Translations under genes and position numbers: made by a program
The notes under the pieces: model-generated
Told to the model about the DNA's origin: nothing
What the model saw: only the letters and a program-made list of their open reading frames with translations
The model's database searches: none
Shown here: positions 1-12,714 of the stretch, one piece after another
Numbering within the stretch: the stretch's first letter is position 1
Layout of the letters: each line of letters begins with the position of its first letter
Source: Dermanyssus gallinae
Taxonomy: Eukaryota > Arthropoda > Arachnida > Mesostigmata > Dermanyssidae
Direction of reading: 5' to 3'
DNA length: 64,000 bases
NCBI GenBank assembly: GCA_003439945.1
Contig: QVRM01002419.1
Span: 1-64,000, forward strand

Positions 1-899
1 TGAGCTTCGGTTTAACTTCGAGATTTAACCTCTAAAACCCCTTGTAGTTCACTGTTGCGGTCGGTTCGTCGTCGTCGTCGTCGTGGTTGGCAAGCGAGCG
101 AATAAATGCAAGCGTATTTTACCCAGCTGACAGGTAGTTAATTGGCTACCTAGTCATAGGAGCGGCACAGTTATACGATGGCACGGTGGCTGCACAGCGA
201 CGATGACGACAAAGCCGCCACGTTAGCTCTGAAACTACAGCAAACGAACTAGCGTTTATCCACAGCATCTACTTACTTACTTTCTACCCACTGGCAAGCG
301 TATGTTTCTTGTTGCAGAGTGCCGCGATGCGAAACTGCTCCACTCCACGATTGTCCGTCTCTTGGCACCGACTGCTCGGTGTGGTCGTGCGAAAGGTCAC
401 TACTCAAAAACTAAACATATATGTATGTTTGCCTATAACCGTGCGTGTCTAGGCTGGCCAACCGGAAGCCTGCTAATCTACTGTGATTTATCGAGCTGCA
501 GTGTAAAGTAATGTGGCTCGATATTTTTTTTATTGTTGTTGTTGTTATCGCCGTCACACGTGTTTTATTTTATTTCTATGTTATTGCTTCTCTTCTTCTC
601 GCTGCATATCCTAAAAATGGCCAGGTCTTACCTCGCCACTTAGGTGCAAATGTATATCAAATGAACACCGGCACATGTTGCTAGGCATGCAATATATTGT
701 TTTTGTTTGCCACATTTCAAGCATTTATTATAACCAATCGTGTAAAGATCACAGTGATACATGCTCACAGAGTAACAGTGGAGACTTCCATGGACATTTG
801 GGATTACATTACTTTAAAATTATAAAGTCACTAGCAAGATACATGTCCTAACGAGTGAATTAAGCGGATTAACGGTATTTGGGCTCATTTTACGGCACC
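1..899. other. No gene recognised
   Basis: No open frame here resembles a known protein. A short (GTC)n run lies near 66-86 and T-rich tracts near 525-545. Nothing else stands out. Confidence 0.4.
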
Positions 900-1745
900 C
901 AGCAACTATACTTAATGCTCAGTGAACTTCCCGTTAAGTCGGAAAACCTCAAAAATGCGGTTTGGTATAGTGTTGGACCAATTTTGGATGACGTCCTACA
1001 AGAGCTCGTCCCAAGCCTCGAAAATTGTTCTTTGACGGTTTAAGCTTATCGTGCGAGCCAGCTCCACACATTCTGGATGATATTAAGATCAGGTGGGACT
1101 GCAGGCCAGCGTAGGACCTCAATGTGACGTTGGTCGAACCAGCATCCGATCAGCCTGGCGGTGTGAATCGGGGCGTTATCGTGTTGAAAAACGAAGTCTG
1201 GCCCTCCCATCAGCTCAAAATGCACCGATCGCTCTTTAGTACATCCCTATAGCGCGGCGAATAAACACGACCGTCCAAAAACACAATCGTCGATTTTCTA
1301 TTATACCCGACAGCGGCTCAGATCATTACTGAACCGCCACCTGAGTGACGTTTTGACAAAATTTGTTCTTTTGAGCGGACATCGTGCAAATAAAATTTAA
1401 ATCTATTTATCAAAGTTAAACTTTTTTCATCCGAAAAGATCACTCTGTGTCTTTCAGTGGTCTATGACATCATATCGTGGGCACTCAGTGGTCCATGGCA
1501 TTGTATCGTGGGCGAAGTCAAGACGAGCTTTCATCGGTCAGCGGTCAATTGTTGTTTTTTCTTGTGTTTTTTTTTTCGTGAGCCAATGTGGTTTTCTGAG
1601 GTTTTGCACATTTCGCACGTTCGTTTGCACGTCAGCCGCAATTGCCCTCGCTGAGGGCGCAGAGTTCGACGCTTTCTTCAGAAATACAGCTTTTTTTTTG
1701 CATTTTGACGCACGGAAGTATTTTTACGGCGTAATTTTTACCTAA
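900..1745 (-). pseudogene. Decayed Tc3-like transposase
   Basis: The minus strand, read across several frames, gives the landmarks of a Tc1/Tc3 DDE transposase. An N-terminal helix-turn-helix-like stretch lies near 1570-1700. A segment like 'VIFSDEKKF' with the first catalytic Asp lies near 1420-1450 (here LFG, stop, KKFNF). The second catalytic motif FQHDNAPIHTA is near 1170-1195. A 'PPDLNIIQNVW' segment near 1065-1095 corresponds to the usual SPDLNPIENLW, with the catalytic Glu replaced by Gln. Stops and frameshifts are frequent, so it is not functional. A local duplication (about 1458-1515) repeats a 'CATATCGTGGGCACTCAGTGG'-like block. Terminal inverted repeats were not found. Family assignment rests on motif recognition. 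Confidence 0.7.
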
Positions 1746-4200
1746 ATTAACAAAGTTAATCACTACTTGGGGACAACGCCAATCGACGGGAAATTACGCG
1801 ATTGGAGAGGCCGATGTCCTTATAAGCCTTGATATGGGTCTTTTAGTCACTCATGAGACGCCAGCCTAAGCCTATCGTTTCAACAAAGAAAACACTTCTG
1901 GTAGGAGGTCTGCCTTTGTTTCTGTCAAGCCGTAAAATGAGCTCAAACGTCGTTCTCGCGTTTCATAATTCAGATTAAATAAAAATATCTAAACAAGCAC
2001 AAGGCGCTTTAGAATCAAAAAGCTAATGCGACTGGATGCGAAAAGCCTGTGGGGTTTTAATAGATTTGAAGTCTCAAACGGCTTTTTGAAAGCAGTGGCA
2101 CTATTAGCACTTAAATATGCAATTGCCCCCCCCCCCCAAAGTTACTTGGCTCGGTTGAAGTCTCTATGCGGTTTTTTTCTTTTCTTAAACCCCAAACTGT
2201 TGGTCTAGCTGGTCTTCTGTGAAATAATCGTCGTTGTATTCACAGATCACATACGCACCACTGCCTCTGGATAAATGCACCTCACCTCACGCAGTTGCGG
2301 TTAGGGGGTTTCAGATTCTGCTTTCGGAGCCTGTGGCCTTTGATGCGCAGCATAGAAGATAATACGTAAATAAGAAACGTAATACCGAGACTCGGCATTA
2401 CTTTTCCAACGGCTGTCAACTGTCGCCCTTTGGTGCTCGAATATTCCACGTTCCTTCTTCTGGTTTTGACAGCAGGTGAGGTCAAAACTCGCGTCCTTTG
2501 AAGTCAACCAGTTCTGTCTCCGCATCTTTCCCTGTCTTCGTCTCCTGGTTGACGTGACGCGATGCCCTCACATGCTATATATTGCTTCACCATTTTGCTC
2601 GTGTTGCATTTTCTGGTAATTGGAATGCTGAGGATATTGCTGGTGCGGTAAGCTCTCACATGCGATCGGCAAGAGACACTTTTTCCACTGTCGTATTTAG
2701 GCTCACTTACTACTTGTCGAGAAGGCGACAGACAGTACATGTCATGCTGCGGCGCACTTAGCACGTATTCACTCGTGAAGCTTTCAATTTCCACTAGCTA
2801 ATCACGTATTCGGTCGCGAAGCTTTATCCGCAGTGGTGCAAGCCCCCTCTCCTGGCAGCCTCTACCTGCCTCCCTTTGAAGCTCCACCGCGTGTCCAAAT
2901 TGCATTGAGATACACAGTACACGTGGGGCTGTGAGCTTTCGTTTGCAGCTGCTCCTACACACACACACACACACACAACACACTGCGGCGTCGTGACCCT
3001 GCCTCGAAGCGTCCTATGTAGTGAACTAGATTCGCCAACTAGCTAGTTAGATTGAGTTAGATCTACTTCAGTTAGATTGTGGTCTCATACTGTGATGATA
3101 TGAGCGAGAGAGAGAGAGAGAGCGAGAGAGAGGTGCAAGCCTTGACGTTACGCCGCGAAACGTAATCGAGTACGGCGATTACCGTCGAGTGAACTGCTCG
3201 CTGCGCTCAATGGTACTGTTCAATATAGGTACACACAGTAAGCTCGGGGGAACGGACGCGGGGAAGGGCTCAAGAAGGCCTCTCAAATCGTCGTCTAACC
3301 AAACATTGAGTTACTAAACACACTAACGCTGTGCTGACAAGAGCCACATACGGATATGCTGAGGCTGAGAGCTTTTTCCGTGGCGGGTGTACAAGATAAA
3401 CGCACCGGGGCAGGGTGACGGCCTTGACCATGGTCGGCACAGGCGATTATTCAGGCTGCCGGTTTGGATTGCCGGTACCCTAAAAGTATTGCGCAACATC
3501 GCTTTCGCTTTCCTTGTAGACCCCACGGGCAAAAACAAACAAACCAAAAAACACGTCTACCAGCGGTTGCATTGACGGTGAATGCTCCGTCTCTCAGTGC
3601 AAGGCTCTACCATGGCAACTACGCATATCAATAGTAAAAGACCCTAGCGTCGGTTCGAATTTAATGATGCTGGCACTCGCATGCTTGTGTTATCCTGTCG
3701 GATTTTATTGGGCATTATATTACTGCAGTTCTAGTACGAAAACACTATGTTCTGATTGTCATCTAGTTGTCCCGCAGTAAACAACACTAAAGGCAAGTGG
3801 CACAATCGAAATAGGTTCGATTATGCCTAGAACTCCCTCTAAAGAATATTGAAGTAATTTCTACTTCCGCCTTCTCGAGTAGAGTTTTATAGCCATGATG
3901 GCCATCCGTCTCGTAGCCATGATGGTCATCGCCTATAAATTAATTCCAATCATCGTAGGCCTGCTTGCTTTAACAGAATTGCATACACGCCGGAACATGC
4001 AGCGTAAAACCGGCGACTCTCTCAGCGAGACAACCTTTAATATACAGATGGTAGCGACACAGACTCATATTATTATCCGTTTGCAGACTCGTGTTGTCCT
4101 CTTACATTATACATTTCGCAGACAAAGGCGCATCTTTAGCTTGACTATTAAGTATGTTATGCACTCCATCAACATCAATAAATGTGCATTCTTTAAAGTT

Positions 4201-4239
<39 letters not shown>

Positions 4240-4346
4240 GCCTGGCTAGGTGGACCAGCCCTAACCTGGACCTAATTTGAGTTATGCCCCAAGCGCTGTG
4301 CACATGTTCTTACATCACAATTGTATATCTTATACACATAAATTAA

Positions 4347-4400
<54 letters not shown>

Positions 4401-5450
4401 CATTAGGCACGGTCGAGAAGCAAGATAGGCGGAGAGATTTTCTACATTCCTATGTATAGCGGCACCTATGCATAGGAATATAGAAAAAGGTTGAACGAAC
4501 TTGACATCTGGACAATTGTGCTGGCAGAATTTACCGGGAGAGCTAGACAGAGCCATTGTTGTGAATTGCCGCATTTTCTTAATGTAGCATTGTCATATAG
4601 CACATTAGCACACTCCACTCTACGCTTACAACGAGACTGACAACAGATTTACTAGAATATGTAGGCGAAATGTGCTCGCAAAGTCGATGAGCTTGCCTAT
4701 AGCGCCGTAGGGAAACCGTTACCTTATGCATATACATATGCCACACAAAGCGTTTGGCCAATCTAATTTCCCATTTAGAGAATCACATGTACATTTGCAT
4801 GTACATTTGGTTGGTTTCATATGTACATTATGATGTACATTTGGATGTCAATGCCAAACCTCTCAGTTGAACTGTTCACTTCTAATGACAACGCTTCTAC
4901 GCAGCAGTAAACAACCACACCGCGAGCATCCGCAAAGTTTCCGTGAGCTCGACGATAAGTGATTCGTTTTACCAATTATAACTCTTCCTTCTAACCTTCA
5001 AATGTGTTGGCTTCCTAAGAACTTACTACAGAATGAACTGTTTCGTTGGCGTTGTAGCACAGTGCCTCCGGTAGTGTGAACGACCAGGTCCAGAATGTGT
5101 TCATCGTTTGAGCTCCAGTTCTCGAATGTTTTTAAATATTTCTGTTGGTGCCTTGGGGTAGGATAGAGTAGCTGAAGTCGATCGAGAAATGCACGATCCA
5201 TGATCAAATGAAGTTTGAATACAAATTTTTATTGCGCAGTTTCCCTTATTCAAATATACAATAGATAGCGTACTTACACATGCAGGGCTAACCAGGCTAG
5301 ATATGGCACATTTTTTAAAGCCTGCCGAGATATTCTGAATGAACGAATGTCTTCGCTGAATGCGCCAAACGAATCAACTGGCTCTTCTCTGGGCTCGGTC
5401 TGCTCACTTCGTGGAAGCTACGCTGGTGTCGTTTGCCGGAGGCCATGGAA
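1746..5450. other. No gene; simple repeats
   Basis: No supported gene. It contains (AC)n at about 2957-2976, (GA)n at about 3108-3132, (TA)n at about 4203-4238 and a longer (TA)n at about 4350-4396. Near 4786-4840 a short 'ACATGTACATTTGCATGTACATT' style repeat occurs. The open frames here are short and have no recognisable domains. Confidence 0.4.
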
Positions 5451-5463
5451 ATGAAGCGACATA

Positions 5464-5612
5464 GTGGTATCTCTCCATTCGGCTTCTCATAACGCCAAGC
5501 AAACCCAGGTCTGGCTTGGACTTCACGTACCGGGCCATATCACATCTGAAAAAATGCCACCGTACTCGCCGGATTTGAACCCGCTTGACTTGATAAGAAG
5601 AAGCGATTCTAT
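5464..5612 (+). pseudogene. IS630/Tc1-mariner transposase fragment
   Basis: A plus-strand frame contains HNAKQTQVWLGLHVPG followed by MPPYSPDLNPLDL. That arrangement is the part of DDE_3-type transposases between the second and third catalytic acidic residues (in relatives, 'H-A-K-x-T-Q-x-W-L' then 'PPYSPDLNPLDY'). The segment is only about 45 codons long and the rest of the enzyme is not visible, so it is a relic. It lies just upstream of a 75-bp repeated motif and a (TA)n tract. Confidence 0.65.
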
Positions 5613-5641
5613 TATTATGCAATTATGCAATGCATCATGCA

Positions 5642-5702
5642 ATTGGATCTGGAAAACTTACTTTGCTTGATGCGTGAAGCCGCCGACCGCCTTGAGTGCC
5701 TG

Positions 5703-5750
<48 letters not shown>
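5642..5750 (+). repeat. Repeated motif abutting (TA)n, copy 1
   Basis: About 65 bp ending in 'GACCGCCTTGAGTGCCTGT' runs directly into a (TA)n tract of about 45 bp. A closely similar block recurs at 8156-8236 with the same junction to (TA)n. The shared part starts near 'TGGATCTGG' / 'TGAATCTGG' and differs at a handful of sites. Confidence 0.75.
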
Positions 5751-5751
<1 letters not shown>

Positions 5752-6101
5752 GGGATTCTTGGCGCCAATGTCGTGTGAGGCCCTCTTCGAAATATATCAA
5801 GCTGTGCTTTAGGCAGAAAGAGTTGAATTTACACTGATGTATACACCAGACTCTAGATTAATTGGAGAGCATTTTTGAATCAATAAAGATCATATTTGTA
5901 ATGTTATTTTACGTTTGTGGTCACCTTCCTAATCTATATATATATATATATACGTGAGATAAGAAGATTACGTGTGATGGCATGAGTGTAGAGAGTGCGT
6001 CTACCGATAACGCTTGAACTACTAAGAGACACGTGTGCTGTTCACGTACGTATACATTAGTTAGGCTTAAACAAGAAAAATATCCGCATAACCGCACGTA
6101 A

Positions 6102-6105
<4 letters not shown>

Positions 6106-6157
<52 letters not shown>

Positions 6158-6258
6158 TATACATAATATACAGTGCGTTGTTGAGCGTGATCATTGCTGG
6201 GCAATAGACGTGCGTGACTACGCTACACAATGCTTAACCGATAACGGCTTTCTCTTCT

Positions 6259-6322
<64 letters not shown>
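6106..6322. repeat. (CT)n/(TA)n microsatellite cluster
   Basis: (CT)n at about 6101-6126 continues into (TA)n to about 6152. A second (TA)n of about 58 bp follows at 6263-6320 and ends in ACATACATACATACG. Confidence 0.9.
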
Positions 6323-6323
<1 letters not shown>

Positions 6324-8155
6324 CATACATACGTATCTGGTTACAAATCTTTAGAGTAGATGGTTGCAGCCGACCTGGAGTCTGGGAGAAGAGTCTGCTA
6401 CTTGAAGAAACCGCCATCATTCACCGATGACAACAACAGCAGACACAATGACAACGACAGCAACAACAACAATTTGGATAGCAATGCTTAGTCTATCGCC
6501 TGCAAGCTACCCGGAGGATAGTCAACCACGATGGCGTGCCTTAACAGACCCTAACAGACCGTTGTCAAGTGGGCAAGCCCACGCACTGTGCAGAGGATGC
6601 AGTCGACGACTCCGGGCATTATTCCGGCAAGGCAGGCGCGTCCTCTGAAGACTGGAGAGTGGTGAGAGACGAGTGATAATGATACACGTTGAGATCGTGG
6701 GTTCTATCTATTCTACTCTAGGACTCGAGTACTTCGGGACAAAATGCCCGTTGTTGTCTTGCATGTAAGGTTGCCGATATACATCGTCTCTAAACTTTGA
6801 CGCTTTACGCTTTCGCTCAGGAACGCCTTGACTTATACTTGTGTTAGCATTATATTTCTACGCTTGACTGAATGCTTTATCTAATATCTATTAATATTTG
6901 AATTGTTGGACTCCCTTAGCTTCGTGTATAGTCGCGCTCAAGGACAAAGCGCCCATGTTGTTGCGGCGAGTGAAGAAGATGTGCCGATAGGCCGGTCACG
7001 ACGATGCGAAAACCCATTCGCACAATGCAGAGTGCAGAGAACGCACAAAGAGACATGTCTCATTGTGTGCTCTCAAAAACATTGCTGGCTTCAAAATCGA
7101 TGACTGCCATAGCCGATTTACAATCGTCCTCTAATAGACAAGCGAAAGATCCAGCCCCGATCGTTTCGTCTACTCGAAAGCCCAAATAATCCAACCGCCC
7201 TAACGTTAAGTTCATGTATACTTGCAAAGCCTCGTTACAGCGGACGCGCTTATTTTATCTAGAAATTTCAACTTGGTTTCAGCTAGAAATAAAACGACGA
7301 CGGTTTAGTTGTACAGTTGACAGCACTTTACATTAGCGGTTTTCGCTTATGTTGGATACAGCAAACCAGGCTTTATTTTGCCCAGTTCCCAACACCATTA
7401 GGGAACTATTGCGGTCGTCTCGAATTGAGCCGCAGACTTCTGAGTAGACACCTGCACTGTAGACTCGGATCACGTTCTCGCGTTCGGTCTGATCGTAACG
7501 ATCACGTAGATGAAGAAATTTCTAAACTAAACGGTCGCGCTTACGCAAAACATAAACGCACGCTTCTACAATTAAAGAGACTGTTATCGTTTAGCAAAAT
7601 AATGCCGATTTTCTTTTGTCATTTTGTTTTTGCTATTTGAGGCTAAATGCCGACGTAGAGCGATCGTTTCTGGACGTGAAAAAGATTATTTGTATTTTCA
7701 ACAGTTTCTGTCTGGTTATTAAGCCAATTTCATTGTTTTGGCCATGACCGATAGCGTTCTACTCGTCGCATTCGCACTGGCATTTTCTCAAACCGCCAAG
7801 TGTGTGGCCATTGCATTCAGGACAATATAAAGTTGCAACCCATATAGGTTATATCTTACTTAAATGTTATCTCGTTATCTTCCCGCTGCGTAGTGTAACG
7901 TTTATTGGTGTTCTTGTCTCTAGTTGTTCTATACTATGGTATTCGTATATGGGGTGAAGGGATCATGACGGGATCGTTCCGCAAAGCTAAAAATATTACA
8001 GAAAGACGCCTTTAGAGTTATATTTACAAGGAGATGTAGGCATTACATTTAAATTTCCCATTTGTTGTCTTTTACATGTCGATAGAATATACACAATAAG
8101 GGTTTCCACGTTCACTTTTTGAATTTTCTGGGATACTGCATTGAAATTACGTATT
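6323..8155. other. No gene recognised
   Basis: Several short frames are open, one Thr-rich from a CAA/ACA-rich stretch near 6430-6475, but none shows a domain or splice context I can defend. Confidence 0.4.
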
Positions 8156-8236
8156 TTTTGAATCTGGGAAAATTGACTGTGCTTGATGCGTGAGGCCGCC
8201 GACCGCCTTGAGCGCCTGTTATATATATATATATAT
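8156..8236 (+). repeat. Repeated motif abutting (TA)n, copy 2
   Basis: Second copy of the block at 5642-5706, ending 'GACCGCCTTGAGCGCCTGT' and running straight into (TA)n at 8219-8236. The same orientation and junction at both sites suggest that the motif and the (TA)n tail belong together. Confidence 0.75.
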
Positions 8237-8330
8237 ACCTGATAGATCTGAAATAGAGTGGTTTAAAAAAGAATAAATGCAAAAGCAAGGTTTGGCGTTT
8301 GGCTGCAATATATATATATATATATATATA

Positions 8331-9400
8331 CAGGGTGTGACTGATAGGTTTTTAAAGTGATGCATGGAATTGTAGAGCTCGCTAAAGAATTTTTTTTCTA
8401 ATTGCACATGGTCTCTGAGACGTCTTGTTTCGGAGTGAGAGTGAAATTACTACAATACGTGACATTGGTGTTTTTGTCCGACATAGGAGCACAAAATGTG
8501 CTGTTGCGAGACAACCATCAGAATATGCGAGGCCGGTCAGAAGACGCGACACGGTCGCTTAGAAGAGTATTCGCCAACAATGAAGTTCTTTATTAGCTTT
8601 CACGCCAAATACCTCAAAATCATAACCCTACGACCACCCACGTGTTCAAAGCTAACATATTCAGCAAATGCCATTTCACGATCATTTTGGTACCAAACTT
8701 ATGGCAATGCGAGCTGTGGTTGCGGAGTAATTACGATTTTTTGGTGGGATGTCCAGATTAAGTGCATGTAAAATGACTGTGTGGCGACGTTCACTACCGC
8801 CGACGTGTTGCGCGACAGCCGCAGCGCGTCATTTTTCATGCACTTAATCTGGACATCCCGCCGAAAAATCGTAATTACTCCGCAACCACAGCTCGCATTG
8901 ACATATTTTTGGTACCAACATGATCGTGAAATGCATTTGCTGAATATGTTAGCTTTGAACACGTGGGTGGTCGTAGGGTTATGATTTTGAGGTATTTGGC
9001 GTGAAAGCTAATAAAGAACTTCATTATTGGCGAATACTCTTCTAAGCGACCGTGTCGCGTTTTTAGCGTGAGTGGTCGTAGGGTTATGATTTTAAAGTAT
9101 TTGGCGTGATATAATACAATAAAGAACTTCATTTTTGGCGAATTCTCTTCTAAGCGACCGTGTCGCGTCTTCTGACCGGCCTTGCATATTCTTCAGGTAA
9201 AGCAGAATTTTATCAATATTGTCTCGCAACAGCACATTTTGTGCTCCTATGTCGGGCAAAAACACCAGTGTCACAAATTGTAGTAATTTCACTCTCACTC
9301 CGAAACAAGACGTCTCAGAGACCATGTTCTATTGGAAAAAATATTTGCTTTAACGAGCTCTACAATTCCATGCACGCTTTTAAAACCTTTCAGTCACACC

Positions 9401-9403
<3 letters not shown>
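8331..9403. mobile_element. Fold-back (long inverted repeat) element
   Basis: The element starts with CAGGGTGTGACTGA and ends with its inverse complement (TCAGTCACACCCTG). Both ends sit next to (TA)n tracts (8310-8330 and 9404-9434). The two arms, about 8331-8776 and 8834-9403, are near-complete inverted repeats around a short centre at about 8777-8833. The right arm is longer because about 100 bp is tandemly duplicated (about 8966-9066 and 9070-9168). No transposase frame is present, so it is non-autonomous. TA flanks and CAGGGTG termini fit the Tc1/mariner superfamily. Confidence 0.85.
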
Positions 9404-9434
<31 letters not shown>

Positions 9435-9437
<3 letters not shown>

Positions 9438-10032
9438 GTAAAAGTAGAAGTTGTTTCGTGCTGTTATTGGCATCGGACATTTTTTATTTTACCTGATCTT
9501 AATTTTACGAAGTCGATAATTAAGTAACTTTTTTGTGTTCGCTAGACTTACCCCATTGCGCACATGATCATTCCTTTGCGTACAGTCAAGACATTCAGTC
9601 AGGGGGCACGACTAACGCGGCATTATCATTCGCTTTACAAATTTCGCTACGGGGCTATATTTATCGTCGCAGCTGACCGCGCAGCGCCTGCAAATGAGGC
9701 CAGTTGAGATTTATTCACTTAACTAATCAGGTTAATTCAGAGCTTCGGAAGCGCTGCATTAATAAATAATTGATCTATAATTGCATGTCGGATGCAGCCC
9801 CGACGACGACGACCCTGAGCCCGCCGAAACTTGTTTTGGAAATTTTAATAGCTTCTCTTGTCAGAGTCAGTGAACAAGCGCTCGAATTACGCAGCATTTA
9901 CTCGACTTGGCCAACAATGCAATTCATTTATGACAGTTACGCTAATCGAATATGGAAATAGTATAGAAGTCCTATTATAGGCGGACAAGTACAACGGAAT
10001 TAAAATCATAAGTAGAAGCAATATAAATAAAT
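9435..10032. other. No gene recognised
   Basis: Unremarkable AT-rich sequence with a short GAC-repeat stretch near 9802-9813. No supported coding frame. Confidence 0.35.
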
Positions 10033-11331
10033 ACTATTTACTATCTGGAGTACAAGGGAGCTATTCCCGAAGAGCAGCATGGGTTTCGCGCTTCTAAAAG
10101 TACCCTGACAGCCTGCAGTATTCTCCTCGAAGACATCGGAGAAACACTAGCGCAGAAAGGGCAATCTCTCTACGCAGTATTTGTGGACTTCAACACTGCG
10201 TTCGACTCGGGTTCAAGATCATTAGTGTTGGAGAAGCTCGCCTCACTGGGGGTGCCCTGCAGGATACTCGGAGTTATGATGGACATCCTACAGAAAAACT
10301 CGATAACGATAGACGACGGAGTAGCAGAGCATCCAGGACTCGAGCAATCCACCGGTTTTGCCCAGGGAGATAACTAAAGCCCCCTCCTGTTCTCAACTCT
10401 GATCAGCTACCTTCCAGCTCACATCAAGAATCGTCATCGAATCGTTAACCTACTTCTATACGCCTACGATCTTGTTTTATACAGTACCAGTCGATTCCAC
10501 CTACAACAAGCGCTTGCATCACTGGTACAGTATGTCAATACTGTGGGACTCCGGATCAATATCTGCAAAACGCACGCCATGAAGTTTTGTAACGAGGGAC
10601 GTCGTGCGGCGACCGACGAACTTCGTCTAAGTGGGCAGATCCTCACGTATGTTAATCACTTTACGTACCTCGGGCTAACAATCTCCTCTACAGGCAGGTC
10701 GTATGCCAGACATATCTCCGAACGAGTTAGGAAGGCTTTGATTGCCTCTTCTTTGATCAAAAAACTACAAGTGATGTCCGTGCGCACCGCTATTGCACTC
10801 TTCGACTTGAAGATCGCACCTATTGCTTCGTACGGCATAGAGGTCATCTGGACGAAGCTAACGCTGGCTAACCTGACTACCCTTGATGGAGTTAAATCCG
10901 CGTTTCTGAAGCGAGTGCTTGGGGTGCACAGCTCAGCTCGGAATAGACTCGTGTACTTGCTGGCGAATACCCCGTTGTTCGTAGAGGACCTGAAGAGGCG
11001 ACTGAATCTTCCTGCGACACCGGGATACGATCGTTTTATCAGTGAATACGAAGTTAAAATGGCAGAAATGGATCCAGAATTTTACACAGTTGGGGCAATG
11101 ACATCAGATTCATGGAAATATGTAGGTAGGACTAACCGCCATATTGTTACGCGATTCGCAGTGCACGGGTATGACCACGTCGTGTGTCGCACAGTGGGAT
11201 TCCATGAGCCGAATGAATCTTGTGTTTGTAAAAATTGTAGCAATCCATGTTCAAAGTATCACGCCAGTCACTGTATATATTTCAGCTCGTTATCACGATT
11301 GACGAATGCTTCTGGTAACTTACCGCTGTAA
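10033..11331 (+). pseudogene. 5'-truncated non-LTR reverse transcriptase (ORF2)
   Basis: One frame runs from 10033 to 11331 with a single in-frame TAA at 10375-10377. It begins inside the reverse transcriptase domain: AIPEEQHGFR is followed by the first catalytic Asp motif YAVFVDFNTAFD. The 'FAQGDN-stop-SPLLFS' segment shows the nonsense change inside the usual GDxLSPLLF. The active-site YADD box is YAYD here, so the first Asp of the pair is lost. After the polymerase comes a thumb/connection region and a C-terminal Cys-His cluster (CVCKNCSNPC plus YHASHC), also seen in the element at 46666-51776. Endonuclease and ORF1 are absent, as expected for 5' truncation. It is dead by both the stop and the catalytic change. 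Confidence 0.88.
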
Positions 11332-12087
11332 ATATGTGTGTTACGGCTTATTTGTTGCCAACGTGTTTGTTTGTATGTAGGTATAGATTAGGTATTGTTC
11401 TACCTAACATGGTGTGGAAGTAAATGAATGAATATATAATTACTATTTGGACGGCCTTCCTATCTGAACTGAAACCTCTCTGAAACACTGGCTATGCCTG
11501 TTCAGTGTACAGATGTTTCACCTGCACGTACAGACGTACACAAAGTCTTTCACCAATTTACTTCATCCAAAATCACCTTAGGTTTTTTAGGTTGAGATTC
11601 ATACTCCTTAGGTTCATACCATTCATTCTCCTTACGTTTACGGTACGTATTATGGTACGTATTATTACTATACATGTACGGAATACATATTAAATTTGTT
11701 ATCGGACAGCCGTACTCCAACCTGTGTATTGCCACGCTTTGACTATGTCTCGAATGACGGAGCTCAAAATTGTTTGCTTGATTTGGTCTTCGCTTATTGG
11801 GCCACAAAAACAATGTTTCAGCCTGTTGGTGCCAACGTTGCGCCCCGTGCTAGGGGAGCTAGTTTGACCGATCTTTCGGAATCTAATTAACCCAAGACCC
11901 AACAAAATTAACCCAGCCAACCCAATAAGATGAAAAATAATAATCGTAATCGTGATTCAGCGGGTCGGTAAAAGCCTTAATCTTAGGAGACTCGAGGGCA
12001 TCCGAATTCTTGCGTCAGAGGCTGTCGCTCGACATTAACGAGAAAATGCAGCGTCTGTTCGGAGCACATTGTTGAACTGGGCTAACT
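11332..12087. other. No gene recognised
   Basis: Probably begins with the 3' UTR of the preceding element (to about 11435, with ATGAATGAATATATA). The rest contains short frames without recognisable features. Confidence 0.35.
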
Positions 12088-12140
12088 CTGGGTTAGAGAA
12101 CCCTTGATCACACGTTGAAATTATATAAATAAAAATATAG
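12088..12140 (+). repeat. Dispersed repeat, short form
   Basis: Starts GGGTTAGAGAACCC and ends with GAAATTATATAAATAA. The same two blocks occur at 13275-13362, where about 38 bp lies between them. The 12088 copy therefore looks like an internally deleted version. Confidence 0.65.
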
Positions 12141-12639
12141 ACGCCATGTAAAAAAAATCGTCATTGGAAGATGGGTGTCATACTTCTTGATAAGACCTCC
12201 ACGTCTCTTTCAAGAACACTTCACTGACACTGCTTTGTAAGTGTGTTGGTTGTCCATGTGGTCTACAATTTAAGAAATGGTGACCGAAACGCATTAAAGC
12301 TGGGCGAGTTCAAGCACATTGACTTACTATTGGCTCTAGACAGCAGGGCTGCCATATGCCTTGGTAAATCATTAAACTAAGAAGTGGATACTTAAACTGT
12401 GGATAGACTTATTTACGCCTCGCCTCTCACGAGGAGTTATTTGGCTTTCGGGCTGCATTGGATCTTTGCGCAGTGCGATTAAACCATCGGCAAGTACTCA
12501 CCAATGGCTAGTTGTCATGTTTATTTCTTTGAAGATTTTCCGTAAGGCAATTGCCCGTGTACGCCTTTTTTTCGTGCCATGGCTAATTTTAATCCAGTCC
12601 GGTATTTACCTTGTCTAAATTGAAAACCATGCAAGCCAA

Positions 12640-12714
12640 TTTAAGAGTGGCCGGTCTGGGTCTCGAACCCAGTCTTCCCGAATGCAAAGGCTTTGCCACT
12701 AAGCCATCTTGCTC
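12640..12714 (-). repeat. tRNA-derived SINE head / tRNA pseudogene
   Basis: On the minus strand an A-box-like TGGCTTAGTGG is followed by a B-box GGTTCGAGACC, with 'ACTGGG...CCCAGA' able to form a T-arm. The D- and anticodon-arm spacing is roughly tRNA-sized, but I could not pair a convincing acceptor stem. It is more likely a SINE head or tRNA pseudogene than a functional tRNA. Confidence 0.6.

Noticed and set aside
4272..4574. Frames encoding poly Ile-Tyr
   Set aside because: They are translations of (TA)n microsatellites, seen at more than ten places in the window.
12640..12714. Functional tRNA gene
   Set aside because: A and B boxes are present, but I could not build a good acceptor stem and no clear terminator follows. 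SINE or pseudogene is more likely.
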